The notes beneath the pieces are model-generated. The model was given only the letters and a program-made list of their open reading frames with translations. It ran no database searches and was not told the origin of the DNA. From Plenodomus lindquistii (lineage: Eukaryota > Ascomycota > Dothideomycetes > Pleosporales > Leptosphaeriaceae), in contig JANUWI010000007.1 of NCBI GenBank assembly GCA_025504975.1, forward strand, positions 1,426,001 through 1,490,000: a DNA stretch of 64,000 nucleotides. The letters run 5' to 3'. This document shows, piece by piece, positions 35,774 to 45,379 of the stretch; within the stretch, counting starts at the first letter, position 1; every line of letters begins with the position of its first letter. The position numbers and the translations under genes are program-made.

Positions 35774-37288
35774 ATGAGTACTCAAGAATCCATGGCCGCA
35801 TTAAATCTTGAGTGTAAGACTCTAGAGCCGGACTGCAGGCGTATGGTGCACCAGCACTGCCTCACCATGTCTTGTCTAGTCTCTGGCCTAACTATCAACC
35901 ACGATCGCGATAGACTCGTTCACATGTGCTTGGAGCATAAAACACTGGACACATCCAAATCAGATGCGCCCCGCAGGAGACGGTATTCTGTTGACGTTAC
36001 AACATACAGCTGGATCAGCAATTCACACCAGCCTTCGGAAAAAGAGAAGAAACAACTCAGGAATCGAAATATTACTCTGGGAGCTGCTCAAGAGGCCAAG
36101 TGTCGAGAGCTTGAGGGCGATCCTTCCTGGGACGCCTACCAAACCCCAAGCAAAACGAAGGTAGAAGAGATCGAAGCAAAAGCTCGTTCATACTTTTCCG
36201 ATATGCTAGCTGATCACCCCATGTGGGGCATGTACGAAGCTCCAGCCTCTACACGAGCAGACGATGAGTTTAAGAAGAAGAATCAATGCCTCGAAAATGC
36301 CAGATCGTCCCTCCACGATCCAAGCTACATGACCGTCACAGAGACTGGCGGGGAAGGCTGGTTTCATGATGAGATTGTCGACGTGAGCTTCGATTTTCTC
36401 TCCCGCATACTCAAATGCAAGGACCATCGTATCGCACTCAGCAACGTAAGCTACGCCGCAGACTTGTTTCGTATCGGCGAACAAGTCCTTGGAAAAACAG
36501 ATGTCCTCTTGGAGGCTTATGAAGCCCCTCATTGGGATGAACAATTGGTAGCAGATTTTGCAGACAAGGACTTCATCATCATGCCCATCAGCGACGGTTA
36601 CGCAGCGGCCCTGGACCCCAACCGGGTTATTCAATTCGCACCATTCAACAGCTATGTTAACAAGCCCTCTAGTCGGGGTTCCCACTGGTCTGTCTTGATC
36701 TTCGATTGCCGCGGACCCAATCTAGTTGCGCGGTACTTGGATTCTATGCCGCCGCCGAAGGGATCGTCGTCGGATAACATGTGGGCTGCACAATGTATAC
36801 ATGAAGGAATGGTACTCCTCCAGCAACACCACGATCCCGCACGCTATGCTGAATCATCTCTCGAGTTCATGCGCAATACGCCACATCAGATGTCCAACAA
36901 CGCCTGTGTGGAAGACGGCGCCGGCGCGTGCGGGCCCTTCCTTTACCTCATCGCTAAAGACATTGTCCAGTATATTGTAGAATGCAAGGAGGATTCCGTC
37001 CCAATCGACAACTTGATCTTGCCTGTCGGCTATGCGGAACGCATGGCGTGGGATTCTCGGCATACTCGCAATGTGATTCGTCGCTTGGTCAATCGCGAAC
37101 TACGGACACGCAAATGGCTGTGCGGCACTAGTGAGTGGTGGGACGAAAAAGGCAAGGGCGGTAAGAAGGGGTGGCAGAGCTGGGTAGAGGACATGGACAT
37201 GGATGCTTCGACGTGGTGGTGGGATCCGTATGAGGCGCCATTTTCGTATGAACCGCAGTTTAAGGAGCCGGTGGGCGGCTCTGGGTAG
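35774..37288 (+). CDS. Ulp1/SENP-like cysteine protease (C48 family), divergent
   Basis: Predicted deSUMOylase/deneddylase-type peptidase. Single exon, 504 residues from the ATG of MSTQESMAALN; the frame is open further 5' but that part looks like leader. The C-terminal half has the C48 layout: W-x-H-D-E-x-V (GWFHDEIVDVSFDFL), a catalytic His-Trp pair in SHWSVLIFD, an Asp in RYLDSMP, and the Cys in GACGPFLYLIAKDI. The N-terminal 200 residues are charged with no recognised domain. A W-x-x-Y-E-A-P-like motif recurs (MWGMYEAPA, LLEAYEAPHW, WDPYEAPFSYEP, plus weaker WDAYQTPS). Such Ulp1-like genes are often expanded and fast-evolving in fungi, so the substrate is uncertain. Confidence 0.78.
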   Translation: MSTQESMAALNLECKTLEPDCRRMVHQHCLTMSCLVSGLTINHDRDRLVHMCLEHKTLDTSKSDAPRRRRYSVDVTTYSWISNSHQPSEKEKKQLRNRNITLGAAQEAKCRELEGDPSWDAYQTPSKTKVEEIEAKARSYFSDMLADHPMWGMYEAPASTRADDEFKKKNQCLENARSSLHDPSYMTVTETGGEGWFHDEIVDVSFDFLSRILKCKDHRIALSNVSYAADLFRIGEQVLGKTDVLLEAYEAPHWDEQLVADFADKDFIIMPISDGYAAALDPNRVIQFAPFNSYVNKPSSRGSHWSVLIFDCRGPNLVARYLDSMPPPKGSSSDNMWAAQCIHEGMVLLQQHHDPARYAESSLEFMRNTPHQMSNNACVEDGAGACGPFLYLIAKDIVQYIVECKEDSVPIDNLILPVGYAERMAWDSRHTRNVIRRLVNRELRTRKWLCGTSEWWDEKGKGGKKGWQSWVEDMDMDASTWWWDPYEAPFSYEPQFKEPVGGSG

Positions 37289-37742
37289 GTGAACACTATT
37301 TGCGTTCGACATTCATTGGATTTGAGAATCATTTGACGGAGCGAGTATGGTAGATTGTAATTCATGATAGCTGAGATTGAAGAGCACGTACGTGATATCA
37401 GAACAATCGCACAAACTTTGACTGATGACGTACAGCGCTAAGGTTATCTAGCATACTAAGCACCGCGCTGTAGAAATCTAGTAGCATGGCTTAATCCTCT
37501 GGAATTAAGAGTTAGCTAGTATACAACTTGAAGATAGCTAACATGTGTATTCAGTATGCTATAAGTTTACTTATCATTTAAAGTTCATCTTTTTACACGC
37601 AGCAATAGTGAGTAGATGTGCATGCACATTGAGCGAATGCGGAGCTTCACATTTGTGGCACTGGCACGCGAGCTTGAAGGATTACATAGACTGTTCTCTT
37701 TTTGGTATGCTGAGCTCTTTTTGCCTACTCTCGATCCTGGTT
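37289..37742. other. AT-rich left edge of a gene desert
   Basis: About 0.45 kb with no gene recognised. It leads into the decayed gene copy that starts at 37743. Confidence 0.45.
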
Positions 37743-38702
37743 TTAACAATGCGCAAGGCCAGAAAGCACAGGGCTTACGCCAGCCCGATCCAATCTCTGC
37801 CATGGCTTCCGGACTGCAGAAAATGTCCTTGTGATGTGCGGCGGAGGGGGCAACGTTGACGTATCGCGTGTAGCCAAGAATCGTCGCTTGCATGTTCTGG
37901 TGGAAATCTGTATGAAGATATGCAAAGGATCCACACACAACCTGCTCACACTGTTCTACAGACCATTCGAATTATCGGTAGCAAAACACTTGAGCACGTT
38001 GAGGAGATCTGGGCGGCCTTTCAGGAGCGTTGCTTCAGCGGTTGTAATATGTCGACAGTCTGATTGGTTGTTCTCGTAGCCTCGCATGGCGCGACGGTAG
38101 TCTTGTGGATTGACTTGAAGGCGATTGCGTATTGTGTCTTTGAAGTGGTCAGATGGCTCAGATGGCTCAGATAGCTCCAGGTCTCTTGTGTCGCAATATT
38201 GCAGAAAGTCGTTGGGGTCTACGTTTATTTCTTCTGTCTCTTCCTCAGCCTATGCCGCTTGGTGTTGATGATTATGATGTGCTGCTTGGTGTCGCTTGCT
38301 CCGGTGTTCAGCAGCATTGCATGGGTTAATGTTCTCTTTTTCTTCATCGTTATCTGTTCCACGATGGCGCTGACGGCGTAGGCTATTGCTGTTGCTTCGC
38401 TCAGCAGCGTGCTGAAGGGAAGATTGCTGGTGGTTGGGATATCCATGCTTCCTGGCCTGCAGATTGTCGGCGCGCTTTGTGGTGGCGGGCTGGGTTTGCT
38501 GGAGACGTGGAGTTCGTTGCTGAAACGGAGGCTGTTGTTGGCGAGGTGGCTGCTGCTGGCGGCGAGGTGAAGGCGGCTGGCGAGGTGGAGATGCTGGCAG
38601 ATTGTCTTCACTCGTTGCGCTATCGCTACAAGAGAGGCGTCGGTTGTCTGCTGTCGCAAGTAAGCTCTGTGAAGTAAGTCTGTTGTGAGATCCGTTACTA
38701 TT
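37743..38702 (-). pseudogene. Decayed copy A of an unknown Gln/Pro-rich gene family
   Basis: One minus-strand frame runs for 320 codons with just two TAG stops, at 38250-38252 and 37956-37958. It reads a Q/P-rich segment (PPRQQQPPRQQQPPFQQRTP), then DEEKENINP, NVDPNDFLQYCD, a short SEP repeat, YRRAMRGYENNQSD, TTAEATLLKGRPDLLNVLK and PPPPHITRTFSA. The same ordered blocks recur at 55.3-56.4 kb on the other strand, which argues that it was once protein-coding. Either stop could lie in an unrecognised intron: an AG precedes the first TAG's downstream codon, but no good donor was found. No domain is recognised. Confidence 0.6.
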
Positions 38703-41434
38703 CTAGGGGTGGACGAGCGCAGATACTACTAGTTAGGACGAACAGAGAGGGTTGGGTAACTGAGATGGTTGTGTAGCTGGAGCTGGCCGCTGAAGCTGTA
38801 TTGTCAGTGATCGTGCGGTATACAACCATATTTTTGGTCATTCGTGGCGTGCTACAGTGCTGCGTAAAGGCTATATATGTACCAGTGCTCTTCATACAGC
38901 GTGTTGATTCTGCTAAAAATTCTTGTAGGCTTGCCGACTGACATCGCGACTTCACTCCGTGTTCTGACGGAGCTGCAGATCGTGAGCGCTCGAGTGAACG
39001 CTGGATATACATGTTTGTGACGTATTATTCAAGAAGTTCTGCAGTGACATGCGTGTTGAATCCTACACAGGTAGCTTGGTTGGGCGTTGTGTCAGATGCC
39101 AATCTTCAGATGTAAATTGCTAGTGTTTGTGTACCCTTCTGTTCACTTTTCTCCATGTATGCATTGCGACAATGTCCATCTTCTCTGTTGAACTATACCT
39201 AATTTCGTGTTGTGGAGGCGCTGACAGCTCTCGTAGAACTTTGTCATCCGCGGCAACAAGCAATGTGCTCCCTAATTCATTCCAGACATGTGGTGCAATG
39301 TATGAAGTGCAGCTGTACCTACGCAGCTATCAAATACGATGTTTTGTAGTGTTGATATGCCGAGCCGGGCGTGTCCGACCTAGACGCCGTCTGACGGTTG
39401 CTTCCGAGAGCGTGGCCAATCTCTTGGATACGAAGCATCGCAAGACCTATGCTACCTGATAACTGTCAAGATTTGGCAGTATGCAGCATCCTCCACGGTT
39501 ACCTCACTACCCTCGTATGGTACGAATAATACCTTTGAGTATAGTCTTTTCCTCACAGGCCCACCGTGCTTGGCAAGCTGCCTATCGCGCGGGATGTCAA
39601 AGTCGGAACTTGGTACAAGCATGACAAGACTTTCTCGGAAGTCGGCTCCTACACGAGTGCCCAAGACCAGCGGACATTCTTGGGTAGTTCCGCCTGGTGG
39701 AATGAAATGCTATTGCGTGCGTCATCGCACGTGCACTGCAACCTCGATGAATGCATGCGGTTATTCTGAAAGGTGCGAGATGATCGTCGCGTTTGCAACT
39801 GGCTTGGAGGTGTGGCTCCTTACTTCCTTTGTTCCACAAATTTGGCAGGTCGGAAGGGCGCTTTAAGCGAATGCTTTACTGTGAGACAAGGTCGAAATAT
39901 CACTAGAAGCGGACACGATTTCTTGCATTCCGTGAGTGACAGTATCCGGTGGCTTCAAGGTGTCATGCCTGTGTTTCTGTTGTGTCCATCCTCCATGTCT
40001 GAAGGATTGGCTTCTGTGCTGATCACGACATGGTGTCAAGAAAACTTGAATGCTGGGAGCGGAGAAGGTCCCGGCCAGGGACAATTGGCCAACGCCCAAA
40101 ACATATATGTTGCATGCTATACAGCAGCTCATGATCCGGTGTCGCGTACCTGGATATAGAGTATCTTTGGGTTGAACTTGTTGACATGGAGGGGCCGCTG
40201 ATCCGTACAGCCACATGAGCTATAATCACTTTATGCTTGGCTTGCGCAAGTCTTGCATGGGTTGTACTTGGCGAAGCCAAGAGTGGAAACTGGAGAAAGG
40301 ATCTTGGAACGCTATCCTGATCCCGCTGACGGGCTGTACAGCGTTTGGACTTCCAGGTTCTGTCTGTGACAAGGTGCGTTCCAGACAAGGAGGGAGCGCG
40401 CTCCTGACTCTGGCGCACGTAAGATCACATATGTTTGATACACTGTCAGGTGTCATAACATGTGACAGCTGAGAATTCGATGATATTGTAAGGACTGTGG
40501 TACGCCCTAACATGGTGTAGAGCACAATCGCGATAATCGTCGGAACGGGGGTCGCTCCAATCTGGCAACATTCAAAGCAAAGTACGTGCAAGGTTCGCGG
40601 AGAAACGTCTCCAGACCAGGACCTATGCTCGGTCAAATGAAGCACGTCGATGACCGGTGGGCGGAGTCAAGCTGGGTGCGATGAGAAATACGTATTGGGC
40701 GCAGCCCCTGGAAGGTAGCGGCCCATTTCGCCACCATTTGACAGTAAGCAGGCAGTGCCAATTTTCTCCGCTGGTTCAAATTAAGCCAAGCACCAAGAGA
40801 CTTCTCCGCGCGTCGGTTTCTGGGCATGAAGTTTGATGACGGCCAGATCGGCTGATGAGACGGTACCGCACGCACGATCACGGACAACCGCTGTCTGAAC
40901 GGATGAACTCCCAAGTCACATTTTAGGTGTAGCACCGCAATATATCACTGCCGATATATTCGATGCCGTCGTGGGACTTGGTATGCAGCAAAAAGCCCAG
41001 CCCCTCAAAAGCTGGCTGGGGGTAGGGATGTTTGGGATACTTATCCTAAACCGGTGTTATGTATCCCGGATGATGGACATCTCCGGATACATTACAAACG
41101 TGCCGTATTCGTGTCCTAGTCTTACGTTAGCTCTTCTGACGCATCTTAATGCGCCCACATCAAGAATTTCGTTCACTCAGAAGTCCGCAATGGGTTCAGC
41201 AGCCCCTGGGTAGAGAAGCTCGTATATATGTTCGAGAACCTCAGATTCCAGCACAGAATTTTCACTAAAGATGTAGAGTAGTTTAATACTACAGAAGTAG
41301 ATATCAAGAAATAGAACCAGGTTCTGGCAGCAGAGGCGACGCCAGTGGCTAAGCCAGAGAGTACTGAGCACGCTCTTGATTCGTACTCAGATAGCTTACA
41401 AATATGCCGATCCGTATTGCTGGTGGTCACATAT
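38703..41434. other. Gene desert
   Basis: About 2.7 kb with only short, overlapping open frames on both strands and no family signature. A minus-strand frame at 38698-39012 might belong to a 5' exon of the decayed copy A, since a CCTAACTAG...CCCTAG branch/acceptor pattern lies next to the copy's open frame; this is weak. No tRNA, rRNA or terminal repeats were recognised. Confidence 0.4.
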
Positions 41435-41534
41435 AAGACGCGTAAATGATATTTGACTTTTTCGTTACAGCTCCTGATGCAGGCCGTGTTTACTGAGGGG
41501 CAAGCCTAGCGTTCACTTCGGAGAGCGCTAGTCT

Positions 41535-41540
41535 CTTGGC
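41535..41540 (-). promoter_or_regulatory. PacC consensus site (GCCAAG on the minus strand)
   Basis: CTTGGC on the plus strand, the reverse complement of the PacC core GCCARG, about 250 bp upstream of the pacC start. Position and match are seen; binding is inferred. A six-base site also occurs by chance. Confidence 0.35.
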
Positions 41541-41776
41541 AAAATAGTTTCACCGACATGCCGAGGGCTGTGCATTTCGAAAGTCTTCGCCCGCCCGCCC
41601 AGTCCGCCGCCGCCAATTCTCTCGTCTTTAACCTGGGCGCTTCCTCTCCTACATTCCTCCCAAGGCTGCGAACTCCACGATTCTGTTGTCTAAGGCGCAC
41701 CCGCTCATCAAGATTTTTTGACGTACGTTGTCGCGTCTTAACCTTTGAATCATCGCATCAAACCACGCTCTGGCTC

Positions 41777-41782
41777 GCCAAG
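41777..41782 (+). promoter_or_regulatory. PacC consensus site next to the pacC start codon
   Basis: GCCAAG four bases before the ATG at 41787. It matches the PacC core GCCARG and would place a PacC site at the translation start, consistent with autoregulation. Chance occurrence cannot be excluded. Confidence 0.35.
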
Positions 41783-41786
41783 AAGA

Positions 41787-43736
41787 ATGAGCGACCCCAA
41801 TGCAACTCTGCCGGCGACTGCCACGACACCACAGCAACAGCCTCAAGGCACTCCCACACAGCAGAATGCGCCCACGCCTGTCTCTGCTGGATCCGGGGAT
41901 CAGCTTGTATGCCAGTGGCAAAGCTGTGGCGAGCGCCTGCCATCTGCTGAGCAGCTCTACGTAAGTTCATTCCTGGCTGTTGTCGTCAAGCGTCTCCCAG
42001 TTCCACGGTCGGACCCTGCGTTTCCTTGTAACGCGCTGCATTACAACAACAGCGCATTGCTGCTCGATTACCAGTGTATTGACAGCGTTGCAGGACCACG
42101 TCTGTGAGCGTCATGTGGGCCGCAAGAGCACCAATAACTTGAACCTCACCTGCCAGTGGGGCAACTGCCGTACAACCACGGTAAAGCGTGATCACATCAC
42201 ATCTCACATTCGCGTTCACGTTCCCTTGAAGCCGCACAAGTGCGACTTCTGTGGGAAGGCTTTCAAACGCCCCCAGGATTTGAAGAAGCACGTGAAGACT
42301 CACGCCGACGATTCCGTTTTGCTCCGCTCTCCGGAGCCCAACCGCGGTGGCCCGCACGGAGCCCAGGGCTACCCAGGCCAGAACGGTAAACGTATGTCTT
42401 ACCCCTTCTTTCGTCAGAACGAAATTGCTAATCGACAACAGTCGTTGCTGATCTGCAGGCACTCGCTGCTACAGCCAGTGGATACCAGTATCCAGATGGC
42501 GCACTTGGTCCTAATGGAGGCTACGGCCAGCAGCACCCAGGTGGTGCTCCTGCAGGTTTCTACGGAGGGCCTCCTCAGAACTCCGCTTATGGACCAGTTT
42601 ACTATGCCGTCAACCAGAGCCAGCAGCTAAATAACGACTACGAGATCAGGAAGCGCGCAGCGTATGATGCTCTCAATGAGTTCTTTGGCGACGCTAAGCG
42701 ACGTGCTATTGACCCAACCACTTACTACGATGTCGGCCAGCGACTCATGGGTCTCCAAGGTGTCCAGCTTCCCGTTCTTGGTGGCGGCTATCAGGGCGCT
42801 GGCATGGGCGAGTATGGCGGCCACGGAGGCACCATGGTCGCTCAGGCCCAGCACCCACCGATGCACCACCCCTACTCTCTCCCACTTCCCAACCTCAGGA
42901 CCAAGAGTGATCTTTTGAACATCGATCAGTTCCTAGAGCAATTGCAAAGCACTGTCTACGAGAACCCCAATCATGCCGCTGCGGCTGGAGTTCACCATCC
43001 TGGTACCTATATCCCCACTGGCGTAGGCTACCGATCAAGCAATTCGCCACCAGGACTCTCATCGAGCCATTCGCAGTCGTCGCACGCCACGGCCATTGGC
43101 TCCACCAGTGCTGATACACCCGCATTGACGCCTGCCTCAAGCGTCATGTCATATGGCTCTCAACACTCTCCCGGAGCTGCACAGTCAGCCAGCAATGTCT
43201 CCCCCACATCGCGATCGTCGATTGGTAGCATGTACCCTACTCTGCCATCAGTCAGCGCCATGTCTGACATGTCTGCCGCCGCCCCATCGTCTGGACTTGC
43301 ACCAGCGTTTGACGCCGATGGCCGTCGTCGATTTTCTGGAAACTTGTTGCAGAAGGCTGCTCCAGATCGACGTGAAAGCGATTCTATGGATATGTCCAAC
43401 GATGGCCAGTCTCCCAAGGACTCTGAGGACACTCTTCACCACAATGTTAACCAGCTCGCTATTCACTCGCCCAAGGTTGATCCTGCTCTAAGATCTCCCA
43501 GTGTCGCCTCGTCAACCGCAACTGAGACTGGTGACTCTTCCCAACAATCTTGGGTTGAGAATATCCGAGTGATTGAGAGGCTCAAGGACTGGATTAGGGG
43601 TAGACTCGAGTCTCAAGATTACATCTCTGATGACGAAGACAACGATGTCAAGCATGAGGAGGAGCGCCGCATGAGCGACGATGATGCACACAACTTATAC
43701 CCCGTGCTTCGCGCCGTCCAGGAGGGTCGGGAGTAA
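41787..43736 (+). CDS. pacC: pH-responsive transcription factor PacC (Rim101)
   Basis: Master regulator of ambient-pH gene expression, activated at alkaline pH by Pal/Rim signalling and two-step proteolysis. The spliced product is 588 residues. Three C2H2 fingers lie at the N-terminus: [12 protein letters not shown]...[20 protein letters not shown]...HIRVH and [10 protein letters not shown]...[22 protein letters not shown] follows, then the signalling-protease box region ([22 protein letters not shown]). Two PalA-binding YPxL motifs, YPTL and the near-terminal YPVL, flank the C-terminal region. Introns: 41961-42093 and 42392-42441; the second keeps the conserved [11 protein letters not shown]. 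Candidate PacC sites lie in its own promoter. Identification is firm. Confidence 0.95.
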
Positions 43737-44406
43737 TTCTTCCAACCCGACCGGCTTAACGAAGTATGCGGTGTTTGGGATGGCGTTGCGGTGTTTGTAA
43801 ATAGTACCAGGTCCAGGTGCTTGTGTGGGGAATTATCGGAACAGCGGTTTTGGGATTCTGGCGACGGGTACACCATTGAGTGCATTTCTTAGTCTGTTCA
43901 ACAGTCACTACTAGGGGGAAGGCTCATCACGTCTGCTTGTTTACATGCTCTATCTGTAGAACCGAGTATTTTATCGATGCACTTTATTCGTTCAGTAATA
44001 TACTTTTTCTTGGTGAAGATGACGCCAAAGAGGTTGTTATTGTTCAAATCACCAAGATCATGAAAGGCGTGACAGCTATGACACAACCTGGCCTCTGAGC
44101 AAGCGTGGTCAGACTAGGAAGGATATTCAAGTACTCGTCAACCAAGTCCTCGTGTAGACGAGTTGCTTCCTTATCAGTTGCCAAGCTTGTGACAAATTCA
44201 GTTCGCCTTATCCCCCACATCGTCTGGACCCATTGATCGTCCAGAACAAGCCTCTTTTCCCCATGGGTTGGGTACATGGCCCACCCAGAGCCGCAGCACA
44301 CCCCCTTGCAACCCACCAGTCCATCACTTCCACATGCGCGAATGACCTCCTGTTGCGCGCATCCACATTTGATCTCTTTGATATAGCTATCTGATTACAG
44401 CACAAA
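43737..44406. other. Intergenic region between pacC and the GRGGAGN gene
   Basis: About 0.67 kb without a recognised gene; holds the pacC 3' UTR and the promoter of the next gene. Confidence 0.45.
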
Positions 44407-44948
44407 ATGTACGGTCGCGGAGGTGCCGGCAACATCAACCAGGCGAAGGAGAACAGTAAGAAAGTGTCCGAGGTGAAGTTCGAGTTCGGCGATGTGACAG
44501 CCACTTATACTAATGCCATACATAGGATGTCGAAGCCAACCTCTCCTCCTCCACCGCGCCGTCCTCCCGTCCCACACCCTCATCCACCGCATCACAAGAT
44601 TACGCACACATGGGCCGCGGCGGCGCAGGGAACTGGTATCAGCCCGCTGAGCTATCAAAGGAAGGCACATTCACACAGCCTGCCGATGCAACCGCTATAC
44701 CTACAGGCGCAAAGCCGCAAGTAAGCACGCCGTGGCATCCCGAGGGCCAGGAGATGCCGGTTGCGCGGTCGGGAAGGGGTGGCGCAGGCAACTTTGTGTG
44801 GAAGAGTGAGGAGCAGGCGAGGAAGGCGAGGGAGGAGGAGGAGAGGAGGAAGGAGGCTGTTAGACAGGGTGTGGAGAGGGATGTTGAGGCTGGGTTGGCG
44901 AAGCCACCGGGGGTGTTGTTGGGGAGGGAGGTGGAGAAGGGGACATAG
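44407..44948 (+). CDS. GRGGAGN-repeat protein (DUF3602, Par32-like)
   Basis: Small protein of 162 residues after removal of intron 44473-44525. It contains three copies of the DUF3602 signature: YGRGGAGNI at the N-terminus, MGRGGAGNWY in the middle and SGRGGAGNF near the end, followed by an E/R-rich helix (RKAREEEERRKEAVRQ). Yeast Par32, which carries such motifs, is a phosphoprotein that inhibits ammonium transporters when TORC1 is low. Whether this protein does the same is inference; the repeats themselves are clear. Confidence 0.8.
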
Positions 44949-45379
44949 ATTAGGGTTGGGATGCTTTCTGTAAGATTGCTGTGCAGATTTGTAGAGGTCA
45001 TGTAGAGGAGACGGCTGCAGATGCGTGGATGTCACATTTGTGCAGCCTGAACAGTGTGGTTTTCGCCCAAGACACATGGTCATATTCACATGATGTGCAA
45101 TACCACTGACCTTTGAGGATCCACCGAGTCCTGCATTCGAGAATGATCTGCCAATATGCTGCTTGTCGCCAATTGTGTGCACTCGAGACACATATAGATC
45201 CGTGACGTCGCTTCCTGTTTGGGATGCTAGCGTGACTGGCTTTGTTTATCTTAGCTCCGACGATATCCCACACAACATGGCCCCCACCCACAGACCACCT
45301 CATCTCCGCACACTCGGACGCGACGCTCTCTGTACAGGCTGCATCCCATTGTTGCTCGACACCACATACGTCTTGCAGT
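44949..45379. other. Intergenic region and 5' leader
   Basis: About 0.43 kb. It includes an upstream ATG frame (from about 45278) overlapping the next gene's start, probably part of the 5' leader. No separate gene is recognised. Confidence 0.4.
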
